A stretch of 64,000 nt of DNA from positions 124,001-188,000 of the forward strand of contig NZ_FNOJ01000003.1 in assembly GCF_900107035.1 (NCBI RefSeq), written 5' to 3'. The first letter of the stretch is position 1, and each line of letters starts with the position of its first letter. The DNA comes from Alicyclobacillus hesperidum (GTDB taxonomy: Bacteria; Bacillota; Bacilli; Alicyclobacillales; Alicyclobacillaceae). Below the pieces are notes generated by a model that saw only the letters and a program-made list of their open reading frames with translations, ran no database searches and was not told the origin of the DNA. Made by a program: the position numbers and the translations under genes. Shown piece by piece: positions 46,307 to 54,072 of the stretch.

Positions 46307-46474
46307 TCAGGACGAGAGCCGGCGAATGGTGACAATCAATTGATCCCGGTAGCGTCGGATGTCAACAATGCGAATTTGTTGATTCTCCACCGCTTCCTTC
46401 AACTGACGCATCATCAGTAGATTCTTCGCCTCATCAGCCTGCGTGAAAATAACCGTTTCAAACGGAGGTTCCAT
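46307..46474 (-). CDS. Small protein of unknown function (55 residues)
   Basis: Reads MEPPFETVIFTQADEAKNLL, then an amphipathic helix (RQLKEAVENQQIRIVDIRRYR) and a hydrophobic-basic end. ATG 46474 has TGGGGG upstream; a GTG at 46495 would add seven residues. A good promoter precedes it (TTGACC 46560-46555, 17 bases, TATGCT 46537-46532 on the minus strand), and a palindromic terminator follows. No family recognised. Confidence 0.55.
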   Translation of the reverse strand: MEPPFETVIFTQADEAKNLLMMRQLKEAVENQQIRIVDIRRYRDQLIVTIRRLSS

Positions 46475-46531
46475 CCCGTGCGGCCCCCATTTCACCCCTG
46501 ATATCTGGAAGAAACGGTATCATTGTCAACA

Positions 46532-46560
46532 AGCATACCGACAACCCCCAAGGCGGTCAA
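46532..46560 (-). promoter_or_regulatory. Sigma-A-like promoter of the small gene
   Basis: On the minus strand TTGACC (46560-46555), a 17-base spacer, and TATGCT (46537-46532), about 57 bases before the ATG. Confidence 0.5.
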
Positions 46561-46636
46561 TAACGAATGTTATATTTATTAACATATAGACTCAATTATT
46601 TTTTCACACGTTAACTTTTATATCAAAAACCACAAA

Positions 46637-46664
46637 GAAGCCCCGCCTCAGCCAGGCAGGGCTT
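46637..46664 (-). terminator. Terminator of the Staygreen gene
   Basis: AGCCCCGCCT and AGGCAGGGCT form a stem with one unpaired position; the minus strand continues TTCTTTG. It lies 20 bases downstream of the gene's stop. Confidence 0.65.
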
Positions 46665-46684
46665 GTATGCTTTGATTCTCAACA

Positions 46685-47182
46685 TTAACGACTAAATCGA
46701 TGTCGCCAATTGGGCGTGATCGCGTAATCTCGCCAGTGTCCCCAGGTCTCAGTTCGGTCATATTTACTTACATCGCTATGAAAACGTACGACGATTTGAG
46801 CATGATCAAGTTCTGGATGAACTTGGACAAGGTATCCGTCGGCATGACGCATAGCCGCCAATGCGAAGGGCAAATCGCGCAGGAACCTGCGATTGCGCAT
46901 CCCGGCCCGCCCGTGCACACCTGCGCCGCTGATGTGCACGTGAACCTGCAATTCATCTGGCGAGACCCATTCGGCCACAATCGACTCGCGAGCCCACCGG
47001 CCATAGCGGCGGGACAGCTCTGCGTCATGGTATTGCTTGCCGATGCTCACATGCATGCGTCCAGTACGTAAGGAGCGAATGCAGGTATACTTGCGACCAA
47101 CAACAGGATCGTCTGGGGTCACATCTTCGAGAAATACGGTATGAACGCGATGGGGTAACCACTTCATCTTGGCTTGATCCAT
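46685..47182 (-). CDS. Staygreen (SGR) family protein
   Basis: About 165 residues matching the Staygreen domain: PVVGRKYTCIRSLRTGRMHV, YGRWARESIVAEWV, VHVHISGAG, FLRDLPFALAAMRHADGYLV and IVVRFHSD. Plant members are magnesium dechelatases acting on chlorophyll; bacterial homologues occur in non-photosynthetic Firmicutes and their native role is unknown. ATG 47182 follows GGAGG about 11 bases upstream; ATG 47218 would add 12 residues. Transcribed alone, with its own terminator. Confidence 0.8.
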   Translation of the reverse strand: MDQAKMKWLPHRVHTVFLEDVTPDDPVVGRKYTCIRSLRTGRMHVSIGKQYHDAELSRRYGRWARESIVAEWVSPDELQVHVHISGAGVHGRAGMRNRRFLRDLPFALAAMRHADGYLVQVHPELDHAQIVVRFHSDVSKYDRTETWGHWRDYAITPNWRHRFSR

Positions 47183-47286
47183 CCGCTTCCCCGCCTCCAC
47201 AGAGTGACGTTCGCCCATCTATATGACGTGTATCGCCTATTGGTTCTTCGGATGGATTGTCACCACTGGATGCTACCAAACTGGCA

Positions 47287-48429
47287 TTACGGTACGTCCT
47301 TAACCAATGTGTCGATGAATTGTGTAGCATCGACTGATCCGAATCCGGTCACCGCATCCCAACCTGGTATGGCCTCGTAGCCAATGACGCCGTTATACGT
47401 GTTGTTCCCGACGACAATGTCGTGAAAGCCCAGCTTATTTGCATACGTGTATAGATACTGCGGCAGCGATGAAAGGGGTTTACGTCCCAATGTGGCCCGA
47501 CGCTCGTTGGCCAGTGCGATAATCGCCGCAAACACAGGGCAGGCCACGGATGTGCCACCGACAATGGCAGACTGACCCTGAAACACAATTTGATACCCAC
47601 TGGCTGGATCCGCATTAAGAGCGAGATCGGGCACACCACGCGCATGGCCGGGCACTGCCGTCTGCCACGGCGGTTTGGCAAAGATATCTGAAAAGCCGCC
47701 TCCGCTCGCGCCGCCATTTTGAGGTCCCAGATACGTCCAGGCACACTCGCCACCATGTGCATACAGATGCGTGCCACCGACAGCCACCGCATGAGGACTG
47801 GTGGCTGGCGCATCGGCATGACGCGCATAAGGGCCAAACGGATTGTGCAAACCGTAGGCCCCCTGATCGCCAGAAGCAATACAGACGGTTACGCCGCGCT
47901 CATCCAGTTTCTGAATGAGGTCAGCTATGGACTGCAGCGCCTCCGCATCAAACGAATCTTCGCCGTCTCCGTAGGAAATGGATAGGACGCTCGGCTGATG
48001 CAGATGATCGTTCACAATGTAGTTCAACGTACGCAACATTGCAGCTTCAAACTCCGGGTAAGTCTCACCGGCATTCGCCTCATAGATGACAAACCGAGCT
48101 CCCGGTGCGATGGCGGCAGCCCACTGCAAATCCAGTGAGGCTTCCTCATCGTCCACGCTGGTGCCACCGTCATTGCGCGTGCCATCGACGGAGACAAAGA
48201 CAACATTTGGCGGCGTGATGCCATGCATCTGCCAGAACAAGGTCGCATCCTGAAGGCTGTAGCCGCTCGAAAACTCAAGGATGCCAATAGTCTGCCCGGC
48301 CCCGGTAAGATTTGTGGGAATATTGTACAACCGTCGAATGTCCGCTGGAAAATAGCCCTGTCCCCCGTTGGCCAAGGCTTGCGAAGGACGATGGGCATCC
48401 GCAAAGTGGATGTGTTTCAAAACATGCAT
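47287..48429 (-). CDS. Sedolisin (S53) family peptidase lacking the prodomain
   Basis: A 380-residue serine-carboxyl peptidase catalytic domain of the kumamolisin type. Visible are the Glu96/Asp100 pair (EASLD), oxyanion Asp188 in ASGDQGAY, nucleophile Ser294 in GGTSVACP, and the C-terminal calcium-site pattern FHDIVVGNN ... GWDAVTGFG. Typical relatives have a signal and a prodomain of about 180 residues; here the catalytic core (YFPADIRRLYNIP) starts at residue 26 and there is no signal peptide. It is therefore either intracellular or exported by another route. ATG 48429 follows AAGGAGGT, which is held in a hairpin. Confidence 0.92.
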   Translation of the reverse strand: MHVLKHIHFADAHRPSQALANGGQGYFPADIRRLYNIPTNLTGAGQTIGILEFSSGYSLQDATLFWQMHGITPPNVVFVSVDGTRNDGGTSVDDEEASLDLQWAAAIAPGARFVIYEANAGETYPEFEAAMLRTLNYIVNDHLHQPSVLSISYGDGEDSFDAEALQSIADLIQKLDERGVTVCIASGDQGAYGLHNPFGPYARHADAPATSPHAVAVGGTHLYAHGGECAWTYLGPQNGGASGGGFSDIFAKPPWQTAVPGHARGVPDLALNADPASGYQIVFQGQSAIVGGTSVACPVFAAIIALANERRATLGRKPLSSLPQYLYTYANKLGFHDIVVGNNTYNGVIGYEAIPGWDAVTGFGSVDATQFIDTLVKDVP

Positions 48430-48481
48430 CCCACATACCTCCTTGTGTGGTTGTATCATCCACACTCGCAAGGTATGTGGG
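48430..48481 (-). promoter_or_regulatory. Hairpin sequestering the sedolisin ribosome site
   Basis: On the minus strand CCCACATACCT (48481-48471) pairs perfectly with AGGTATGTGGG (48440-48430), and an inner GTGTGG/CCACAC stem (6 bp) closes a 9-base loop. The ribosome site AAGGAGGT is half in the internal loop and half in the outer stem, and the ATG follows the stem directly. Predicted to block initiation unless opened. Confidence 0.75.
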
Positions 48482-48509
48482 ATTACCACAACCTGTCCGT
48501 CACAAATAT

Positions 48510-48992
48510 CTATTTACTTGCTTTGCGCTTTGCAAGTTCCTTTTGTATCTTCTGCAAAAGCTCCCTGCACCCAAGCTGTACGAGTCGATACACCTCATCG
48601 AAACGCCCATCATAATACGGATCCGGAACTTCATTCAGTGGTTCATCCGGTACGAGATCTAACAAGCGAAAGACCCGCTCCGACCGTGGTGCCCCTAGCC
48701 GCTCTAAAGCCTCCATATTGGCATCGTCCATCGCGACAACATAATCTGCCCGTTGCAAATCGTCAGGTGTCACTTGGCGGCTGACAAGCCCTTTCCAGTC
48801 GATCCCGTTCTTCTCCAAAACACGCCGGGTACCTATGTGCGGCGGATCGCCCGCATGCCAGTTGCCGATCCCGGCCGAATCAACGTCGATTTCATCTGCG
48901 AGACCAGCTTCTTCGACCATGTTCCGGAATACCGCTTCCGCCATCGGTGAACGGCAAATATTTCCTAAACAAATGAATAAAACACGTATCAC
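48510..48992 (-). CDS. Low-molecular-weight protein tyrosine phosphatase
   Basis: A 160-residue LMW phosphatase. The P-loop is FICLGNICRS (nucleophile Cys8, Arg14, CX5R) and the general acid Asp is in VPDPYYDG near residue 125. It may act on phosphotyrosine or, as for YwlE in Bacillus, on phosphoarginine; the P-loop here has Ile before the second Cys, so specificity is open. GTG start at 48992 behind GAGGGA. Confidence 0.93.
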   Translation of the reverse strand: MIRVLFICLGNICRSPMAEAVFRNMVEEAGLADEIDVDSAGIGNWHAGDPPHIGTRRVLEKNGIDWKGLVSRQVTPDDLQRADYVVAMDDANMEALERLGAPRSERVFRLLDLVPDEPLNEVPDPYYDGRFDEVYRLVQLGCRELLQKIQKELAKRKASK

Positions 48993-49013
48993 AGTCGTCC
49001 CTCACAAAATCCA

Positions 49014-49709
49014 TTAATCTTCGATCCGATAAATCCAAAAGCGTTCCCGGGTCAGTTGCTGTAAAACCTCATCGCGTACAGCTCCGCCTTGTGCCAACGC
49101 TTCTTCCATACGGGAAAACATACCTTGGTACTGGGACTTATGGGCACGCATGGCGGCCATTTTCTCGTCGAGAACGGATGAAACATCAAGAACGAAATCG
49201 GGTTCGCCAAGAATAGATTCCGCATCGTTCACGACCGCCGACCCCCAGATCACCGGCCGCTCCTCTTTCGGCAAGCGCTTGACAGCGATGACCGCGGCGT
49301 GTGACATGGCATCGTGATCCGGATGGACTCCATACTTTGGATAATAGGTCATCAAAATTGACGGCTTCACTTCACGGATAACGGCCTCGATGCGATCCGC
49401 CACGCGTTCCGGATCCTCGAACTCAACCGTCTTATCCCGCAAACCAAGCAAGCGCAAATCGTCGACACCAAGTGCACGACACGCGTCCTCCAGCTCACGG
49501 CGGCGGATGCTTGGCAACGTCTCGCGATTTGCAAACGTGGGATTCCCCATGTTGCGCCCCATCTCACCAAGTGTGCCGCAGATCAAGGTTGCTGGAGTTC
49601 CGGCCTTCGTAAATAGGATTACCGTGCCCGCCTTGCCAAACGACTCATCGTCAGGGTGCGGAAACACGAGCAGCAGATGACGCGTTTTTTCCACGTTACC
49701 CACGTTCAC
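49014..49709 (-). CDS. bshB2: Bacillithiol biosynthesis deacetylase BshB2 (PIG-L/LmbE family)
   Basis: A 231-residue zinc-dependent N-deacetylase with the metal motif VFPHPDDESFG near the N-terminus and GVHPDHDAMSHAAV near residue 130. It removes the acetyl group from GlcNAc-malate before cysteine addition in bacillithiol synthesis. GTG 49709 follows AAGGAGGTGGA and overlaps the yojF stop as GTGA. The yojF-bshB2 pairing matches Bacillus. Confidence 0.9.
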   Translation of the reverse strand: MNVGNVEKTRHLLLVFPHPDDESFGKAGTVILFTKAGTPATLICGTLGEMGRNMGNPTFANRETLPSIRRRELEDACRALGVDDLRLLGLRDKTVEFEDPERVADRIEAVIREVKPSILMTYYPKYGVHPDHDAMSHAAVIAVKRLPKEERPVIWGSAVVNDAESILGEPDFVLDVSSVLDEKMAAMRAHKSQYQGMFSRMEEALAQGGAVRDEVLQQLTRERFWIYRIED

Positions 49710-50086
49710 TCCACCTCCTTCTCCTCGTCCAAAACGCCCATTGGCCAAGGCGTTCTCGACAATTGCAAAGCGACAGCGAGCCGTCCTTCACTATCGTGCC
49801 CTGCGAGCAACAACCGTCCTTCGCCGTCTACTTCATAATCCGTCAGCCCTTCGGCATAGATCCAACCTGACGCCATTTTTAGGCCAACGCGATACGGACG
49901 AGTGCCAGCGATCTGTGCTCGCTCAAACTTCACCAAGCCATTGCGAATATAGGCACAGACAGCCATCGGTTGGCCGAATCGATGTGCCGCATACGCACCG
50001 TTGGTCGTCTCAAGATGCAAATACACGTCGTCTCCGACAAATCTCTCTAGTGCTGCTTGAACCGATTGAACATCGATTGGCTGCAA
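49706..50086 (-). CDS. yojF: YojF family protein (DUF1806)
   Basis: A 126-residue small beta-rich protein of the DUF1806 family (VYLHLETTNGAYAAH, CAYIRNGLVKFERA, GWIYAEGLTDYEVD). Its function is unknown, but it is encoded directly upstream of bshB2 in Bacillus as here, with overlapping stop and start, so a role with BshB2 is likely. TTG start at 50086 behind AGGGAA. Confidence 0.85.
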   Translation of the reverse strand: MQPIDVQSVQAALERFVGDDVYLHLETTNGAYAAHRFGQPMAVCAYIRNGLVKFERAQIAGTRPYRVGLKMASGWIYAEGLTDYEVDGEGRLLLAGHDSEGRLAVALQLSRTPWPMGVLDEEKEVE

Positions 50087-50390
50087 TTTGTTTCCCTGCT
50101 TTCCTGCCGACCGTCACGTCGGAGATTCAAACGCTTGCGCATAGGTCTTCGCTTGTCCAAAGGAAATAGCTGTGCCGCTCACCGCCGGACTGAAACCATC
50201 CAAAAGTTCTTGCAAACAGCTGAGCGCCGACCAAGCATTTCGACCGATTGCGATTGTGAATACGAGTTGAACACGCCTTGTGACATTCCACCTCTCGGAT
50301 ATGCCATAATCAACAGGAGTGCCTACTCTATCGTGCCAAATTCGGCTGTACCAATGCAAATGCAAACACGTTCAACAAGGAGGCCCGCAC
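50087..50390. other. Intergenic region, divergent yojF / cupin gene
   Basis: About 300 bases. It must contain both promoters. The minus strand has a short ATG frame (MSQGVFNSYSQSQS...) with AGAGGTGG before it and, in another frame, 50 open codons; neither is convincing as a gene. AAGGAGG at 50377-50383 serves the cupin gene. Confidence 0.4.
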
Positions 50391-50909
50391 ATGGACGCAT
50401 CCGACTGGATTGAAGCCTTGCAACTCGAACCACACCCGGAAGGGGGTTTTTATCGCGAAACCTACCATTCGCCTGTGTGGATGGAAGACGAAGCGACACT
50501 GGGTCGCTATGGCTCCCCGCGACGCAGCGCCACATCTATCTATTTTTTATTGCGTGCGGACGACGTCTCTCACTTTCACCGACTCAAGTCGGACGAACTT
50601 TGGTATTTTCACGTGGGCGATCCGCTCGTCGTTCACACCATTGATGCTTCCGGGAAATACGCAGCACACGCGCTCGGTGTGCGCATGGATATTGGTGAAC
50701 GACCGCAGTTACTCGTGCCAAAGGGGACCATCTTTGGCTCGTCGCCCGCCCCGCAAAAACCCAATCAACACGTGTTCGGTTACTCGCTTGTCAGTTGTAT
50801 GGTCACGCCAGGTTTTGATTTCCGGGACTTTGAGCTATGTAAACGGCATGAACTCGTCACGCAATTTCCGCAGCATGCGTCAATCATCGAGCGACTGGCG
50901 CTCCTTTAA
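50391..50909 (+). CDS. Cupin-fold DUF985 protein
   Basis: A 172-residue single-domain cupin. Signatures are LQLEPHPEGGFYRETY at the N-terminus, TSIYFLLRADDVSHFHRLKSD with the metal-site histidines, LVPKGTIFGS and GYSLVSCMVTPGFDF. Related to YML079-like proteins whose ligand is unknown. ATG 50391 follows AAGGAGG. Its last 26 bases overlap the convergent GNAT gene. Confidence 0.88.
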   Translation: MDASDWIEALQLEPHPEGGFYRETYHSPVWMEDEATLGRYGSPRRSATSIYFLLRADDVSHFHRLKSDELWYFHVGDPLVVHTIDASGKYAAHALGVRMDIGERPQLLVPKGTIFGSSPAPQKPNQHVFGYSLVSCMVTPGFDFRDFELCKRHELVTQFPQHASIIERLALL

Positions 50910-51351
50910 GCAGCTTTTCCATGCGCACATGCAAGATCCCCGCATCGTAAAACGGTTCCTCACTTACGGTGCAATAGCCAAGCTTGCGGTAAAACGCTTC
51001 TGCATGGCACTGGGCATCGAGGACGGCGCGATGGTATCCATCTGCCAGCGCAAGTTCCTCGATGGCCGCCATAACAGCCCGACCAAAGCCACCTTTGCGA
51101 TAGGCCTTAAGCACTGCAACTCGCTGAATTTTTGCTGTCCCAGCACGTTCATCGCCATACGGCTTATAGCGAGCCGTGGCTACGGGAGTCCCCTCGTCGT
51201 TTTCGATATAGACGTGATGCCCCACTCCGACGACATCTTGTTCGTCGATTTCTTCTTCCACAGGCACCTGTTGCTCTTCGACGAACACCTTTCGCCGAAT
51301 ATCCAGGCAAGCCTTTAATTCATCTTCGTTTTGTACGATCACAACGCGCAT
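50884..51351 (-). CDS. GNAT-family N-acetyltransferase
   Basis: A 155-residue acetyltransferase with RRKVFVEEQQVPVEEEID near the N-terminus and the acetyl-CoA loop VAVLKAYRKGGFGRAVM, then YHRAVLDAQCHAEAFYRKLGY. This resembles the ElaA/YjdJ-like branch; the substrate is unknown. ATG 51351 follows AGGAGGG; the longer frame adds 16 residues only. Confidence 0.88.
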   Translation of the reverse strand: MRVVIVQNEDELKACLDIRRKVFVEEQQVPVEEEIDEQDVVGVGHHVYIENDEGTPVATARYKPYGDERAGTAKIQRVAVLKAYRKGGFGRAVMAAIEELALADGYHRAVLDAQCHAEAFYRKLGYCTVSEEPFYDAGILHVRMEKLLKGAPVAR

Positions 51352-51424
51352 GCGCCGCCCTCCTGTCGCTTGGAAACGTTCCTTCGCAAGGCGTATCATA
51401 ATGCCAGTGTGAGGAGGAACCGGA

Positions 51425-52822
51425 ATGTCTAGTGTGCCAAATAACTCTGTCGCCGCGCAACCGAATGGTCATAGACGCGCCTTATTTCTCATGACCATTG
51501 CACTTGGCATCTTGCTCAATCCGCTCAATTCGTCGATGATTTCGGTTGCCATGACGAAATTTCAGCACGTGTTTCACGTCCATTTTACCACCGCATCCTG
51601 GCTCATTTCGTCTTACTATCTCGCAAGCGCCGTGGCCCAGCCAATCATGGGCAAACTCGCCGATCTCCTCGGCCGTAAACCCTTATTCCTTATCGGCTTA
51701 CTGCTCGTTGCACTCTCATGTTCGCTGGCCCCCTTCGCGCCTAGCTTCTCGTGGCTCATCGTTTTGCGCCTCATTCAATCCCTGGGCAGCGGCGCCGTAT
51801 ATCCTGCGGGCATGGGTATCGTGCGCAACGTGATCACAGAACGACAGTCGCAGGCGCTTGCATTGTTGGCTGTGTTTTCATCGGGTGCCGCCGCATTCGG
51901 CCCTTCCATCGGAGGCATTATCATGCACTACGCCGATTGGCAGGGAATCTTTTGGGTCAATTTTCCGTTTATCATTGCGAGCTTTTTATTGGCAATTTGG
52001 GTGTTACCTAGTGGCCGGGACAAGGAGCCAACGGCACCGCTCGGGCGAAGGATGCGAGCCGTTCTGCATGAACTCGATTTGATGGGTATCTTTCTGTTTA
52101 TTCTCGGTATCATTGGTGCCATCATCTTTTTACTTTCGCTCACATCCAGACCCTCGTGGTGGGGACTTGTCCTTGGCGTCGTCGCCTTTACCCTGTTTGG
52201 TTGGCGCGAAACCAAGGCAGAACTACCCTTTCTGAGCCTGGGCTTTTTCCGACAGAACGCCGCCCTAACGTGGGTGCTCGTCCAGTTCGCGACGGTCAAC
52301 ATCATCTTTTACTCAGTGTTTTTCGGCATGCCAACGTATCTCCAGGAAGTGCGACAGTTCGATACCCAGGAAACAGGGTTGCTCATGCTGTGCGTCGCAG
52401 GATTCAGTCTGGTCACGTCGCCCATCACCGGGCGCTGGGTGGCCAAAAGCGGATCGCGCCCACCCTTAATGCTCGCGGCCGTGTTCATGACCGTAGGTAG
52501 CGTTCTCTATCTGACTCTACATGGCCAATCACCTGTTTGGTGGCTCGCCGTCGTTCTGTCCGTGTTGGGGCTCTCGAACGGTTTTAACAATGTCGGGCTG
52601 CAGACGGCCTTGTTTCGCACCAGTCCACGAGAAGTCATCAGCACTGCTTCGGGGCTCTTTCAAATGGCCCGGTATATGGGAACCATCATCTCGACTGTCG
52701 TGCTCGGGCTGTTGTTCGGTAGCGGCCTCACGACGGGGCAATTGCACATTCTTGGCATCGTACTCGCCTGCCTCGGTATCGTCGTGTTTGCGATGAGCTG
52801 GCGCATTCCACGCGGCCGTTAA
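51425..52822 (+). CDS. MFS transporter (DHA2-like, multidrug type)
   Basis: A 465-residue major facilitator protein with 12-14 hydrophobic segments. Visible motifs are GILLNPLNSSMISVAM in helix 1, GKLADLLGRKPLFLIG (motif A between helices 2 and 3) and RLIQSLGSGAVYPAGMGIV (motif B). The antiporter-type motif C region is AAFGPSIGGII. Probably a proton-driven drug or metabolite exporter. The stop overlaps that of the convergent lacI gene. Confidence 0.88.
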   Translation: MSSVPNNSVAAQPNGHRRALFLMTIALGILLNPLNSSMISVAMTKFQHVFHVHFTTASWLISSYYLASAVAQPIMGKLADLLGRKPLFLIGLLLVALSCSLAPFAPSFSWLIVLRLIQSLGSGAVYPAGMGIVRNVITERQSQALALLAVFSSGAAAFGPSIGGIIMHYADWQGIFWVNFPFIIASFLLAIWVLPSGRDKEPTAPLGRRMRAVLHELDLMGIFLFILGIIGAIIFLLSLTSRPSWWGLVLGVVAFTLFGWRETKAELPFLSLGFFRQNAALTWVLVQFATVNIIFYSVFFGMPTYLQEVRQFDTQETGLLMLCVAGFSLVTSPITGRWVAKSGSRPPLMLAAVFMTVGSVLYLTLHGQSPVWWLAVVLSVLGLSNGFNNVGLQTALFRTSPREVISTASGLFQMARYMGTIISTVVLGLLFGSGLTTGQLHILGIVLACLGIVVFAMSWRIPRGR

Positions 52823-53904
52823 GCCTCGCGATCCGCCTGATGCCAGCGCTCTGCAGGCGCAGCCGTCGAATCGCGCAAAACGATTTCGCCGCAAATATGC
52901 AACTTTTCCCGTGGGGCATCCGGATGATCGATTCGGCGCATAAGCAAATCTACCGCTCTCGCTCCCATCTGTTTTTTATCTACGTAAACGGTCGTGAGAG
53001 CAGGTCTGATCTCCGATGCATCATCAATATCGTCAAAGCCTGTCACGGAAACGTCGACAGGCACATCAATATCCATTTCTCGCAACATTGTCACCACACT
53101 GATGGCAAGCGAATCATTTGCGCAAACGAACGCTGTGGGCATGTCTCCCCCGCGCATCAATTGGCTTACAATTCGCGTTAGGCCAGCGATATGCTCGTCC
53201 CTTGTGACACCCAAGGTACCTACCAATTCGTTGGACTGACGCAATGGGATATCTCGCTCCTCGAGTGCGGTGCGAAACCCCAGCCAACGGTGCCGAAAGC
53301 TTTGTGCGAAACAAGGATCCCCTACAAACTGCAGATGACGATGACCTTGGCCAAGCAAAAAGTGTGTGAGTTGCCGAGAAATATCGAAGTTATTGACAAA
53401 CACCGTATCGGATGGAACAGACTCGTCCTCGTGATCGATGAGAACAAACGGCAAGCCCATGTTGCGAATTTCCAACAGTAACGAGGTTGCCACAAGTCCC
53501 ACCCCGATAACACCAAGCACACCAGAAGGATTCAGTACCTGTAGAAAGTTTTCTGGCGAATGTTCCGTGACTAGAATTGTCCCATAACCTCGCTCTGTTA
53601 CCGCAGTGGAGATGCCATCGACAATTCTTCCCCAAAACGACGATGCCCGGTTTTGCATGCGGACATTGGGCAAGAGCACAACAATCGTATTCGCTTTCCC
53701 TTTCTCTTTGGCAGTGCCGGACTTTCGTACATTTCCTCTATTATCCTGGAGAAAATATCCCAACTGTGTTGCAATTTTTACGATCCGCTCACGTGTCTCC
53801 TCGCTCACACCCGCCTGCCCTGACAGTGCCTTTGAAACCGCGTACTTTGATACGCCAGCCTGCTCAGCAATCTGCTGCATTGTTACTTTTTTGGCCATAT
53901 CCAT
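52819..53904 (-). CDS. LacI-family regulator of the mannan locus
   Basis: A 361-residue LacI repressor: helix-turn-helix VTMQQIAEQAGVSKYAVSKALSG, then a ligand domain with VIGVGLVATSLLLEI and VTGFDDIDDASEIRPALTTV. It is divergent from the epimerase gene, and an operator-like GTTAGCCTAAC lies between them, as do two further copies over the epimerase promoter. Control of the mannan genes is inferred from these shared sites. ATG 53904 follows GAAGGGTG. Confidence 0.9.
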   Translation of the reverse strand: MDMAKKVTMQQIAEQAGVSKYAVSKALSGQAGVSEETRERIVKIATQLGYFLQDNRGNVRKSGTAKEKGKANTIVVLLPNVRMQNRASSFWGRIVDGISTAVTERGYGTILVTEHSPENFLQVLNPSGVLGVIGVGLVATSLLLEIRNMGLPFVLIDHEDESVPSDTVFVNNFDISRQLTHFLLGQGHRHLQFVGDPCFAQSFRHRWLGFRTALEERDIPLRQSNELVGTLGVTRDEHIAGLTRIVSQLMRGGDMPTAFVCANDSLAISVVTMLREMDIDVPVDVSVTGFDDIDDASEIRPALTTVYVDKKQMGARAVDLLMRRIDHPDAPREKLHICGEIVLRDSTAAPAERWHQADREA

Positions 53905-53934
53905 TACACCCTTCACTTCCGATATCACTCTTTT

Positions 53935-54059
53935 GTTAGCCTAACTGATTCATCGCCGTTCGTCTAGACACATCCCCCGGCTGTTCCCCTATACACACAC
54001 GCAAAACACAGTTGCCACATCACTTATAGTTAGCTTAGTATTGTATTTGTTATCCTAAC
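53935..54059. promoter_or_regulatory. Operators and promoter of the epimerase-phosphorylase unit
   Basis: GTTAGCCTAAC (53935-53945), GTTAGCTTAG (54029-54038) and GTTATCCTAAC (54049-54059) share one motif. The last two overlap a promoter with TTGCCA (54012-54017), an 18-base spacer and TAGTAT (54036-54041), ideal for repression. The first lies upstream of lacI and could mediate autoregulation or looping. Confidence 0.7.
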
Positions 54060-54072
54060 TACAGGTGGTGGG

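Noticed and set aside
50114-50365. 83-codon minus-strand frame between yojF and the cupin gene
   Set aside because: No supported start; the most protein-like part (QLVFTIAIG...) lacks a start codon with a ribosome site, and the nearby ATG frame is only 34 codons.
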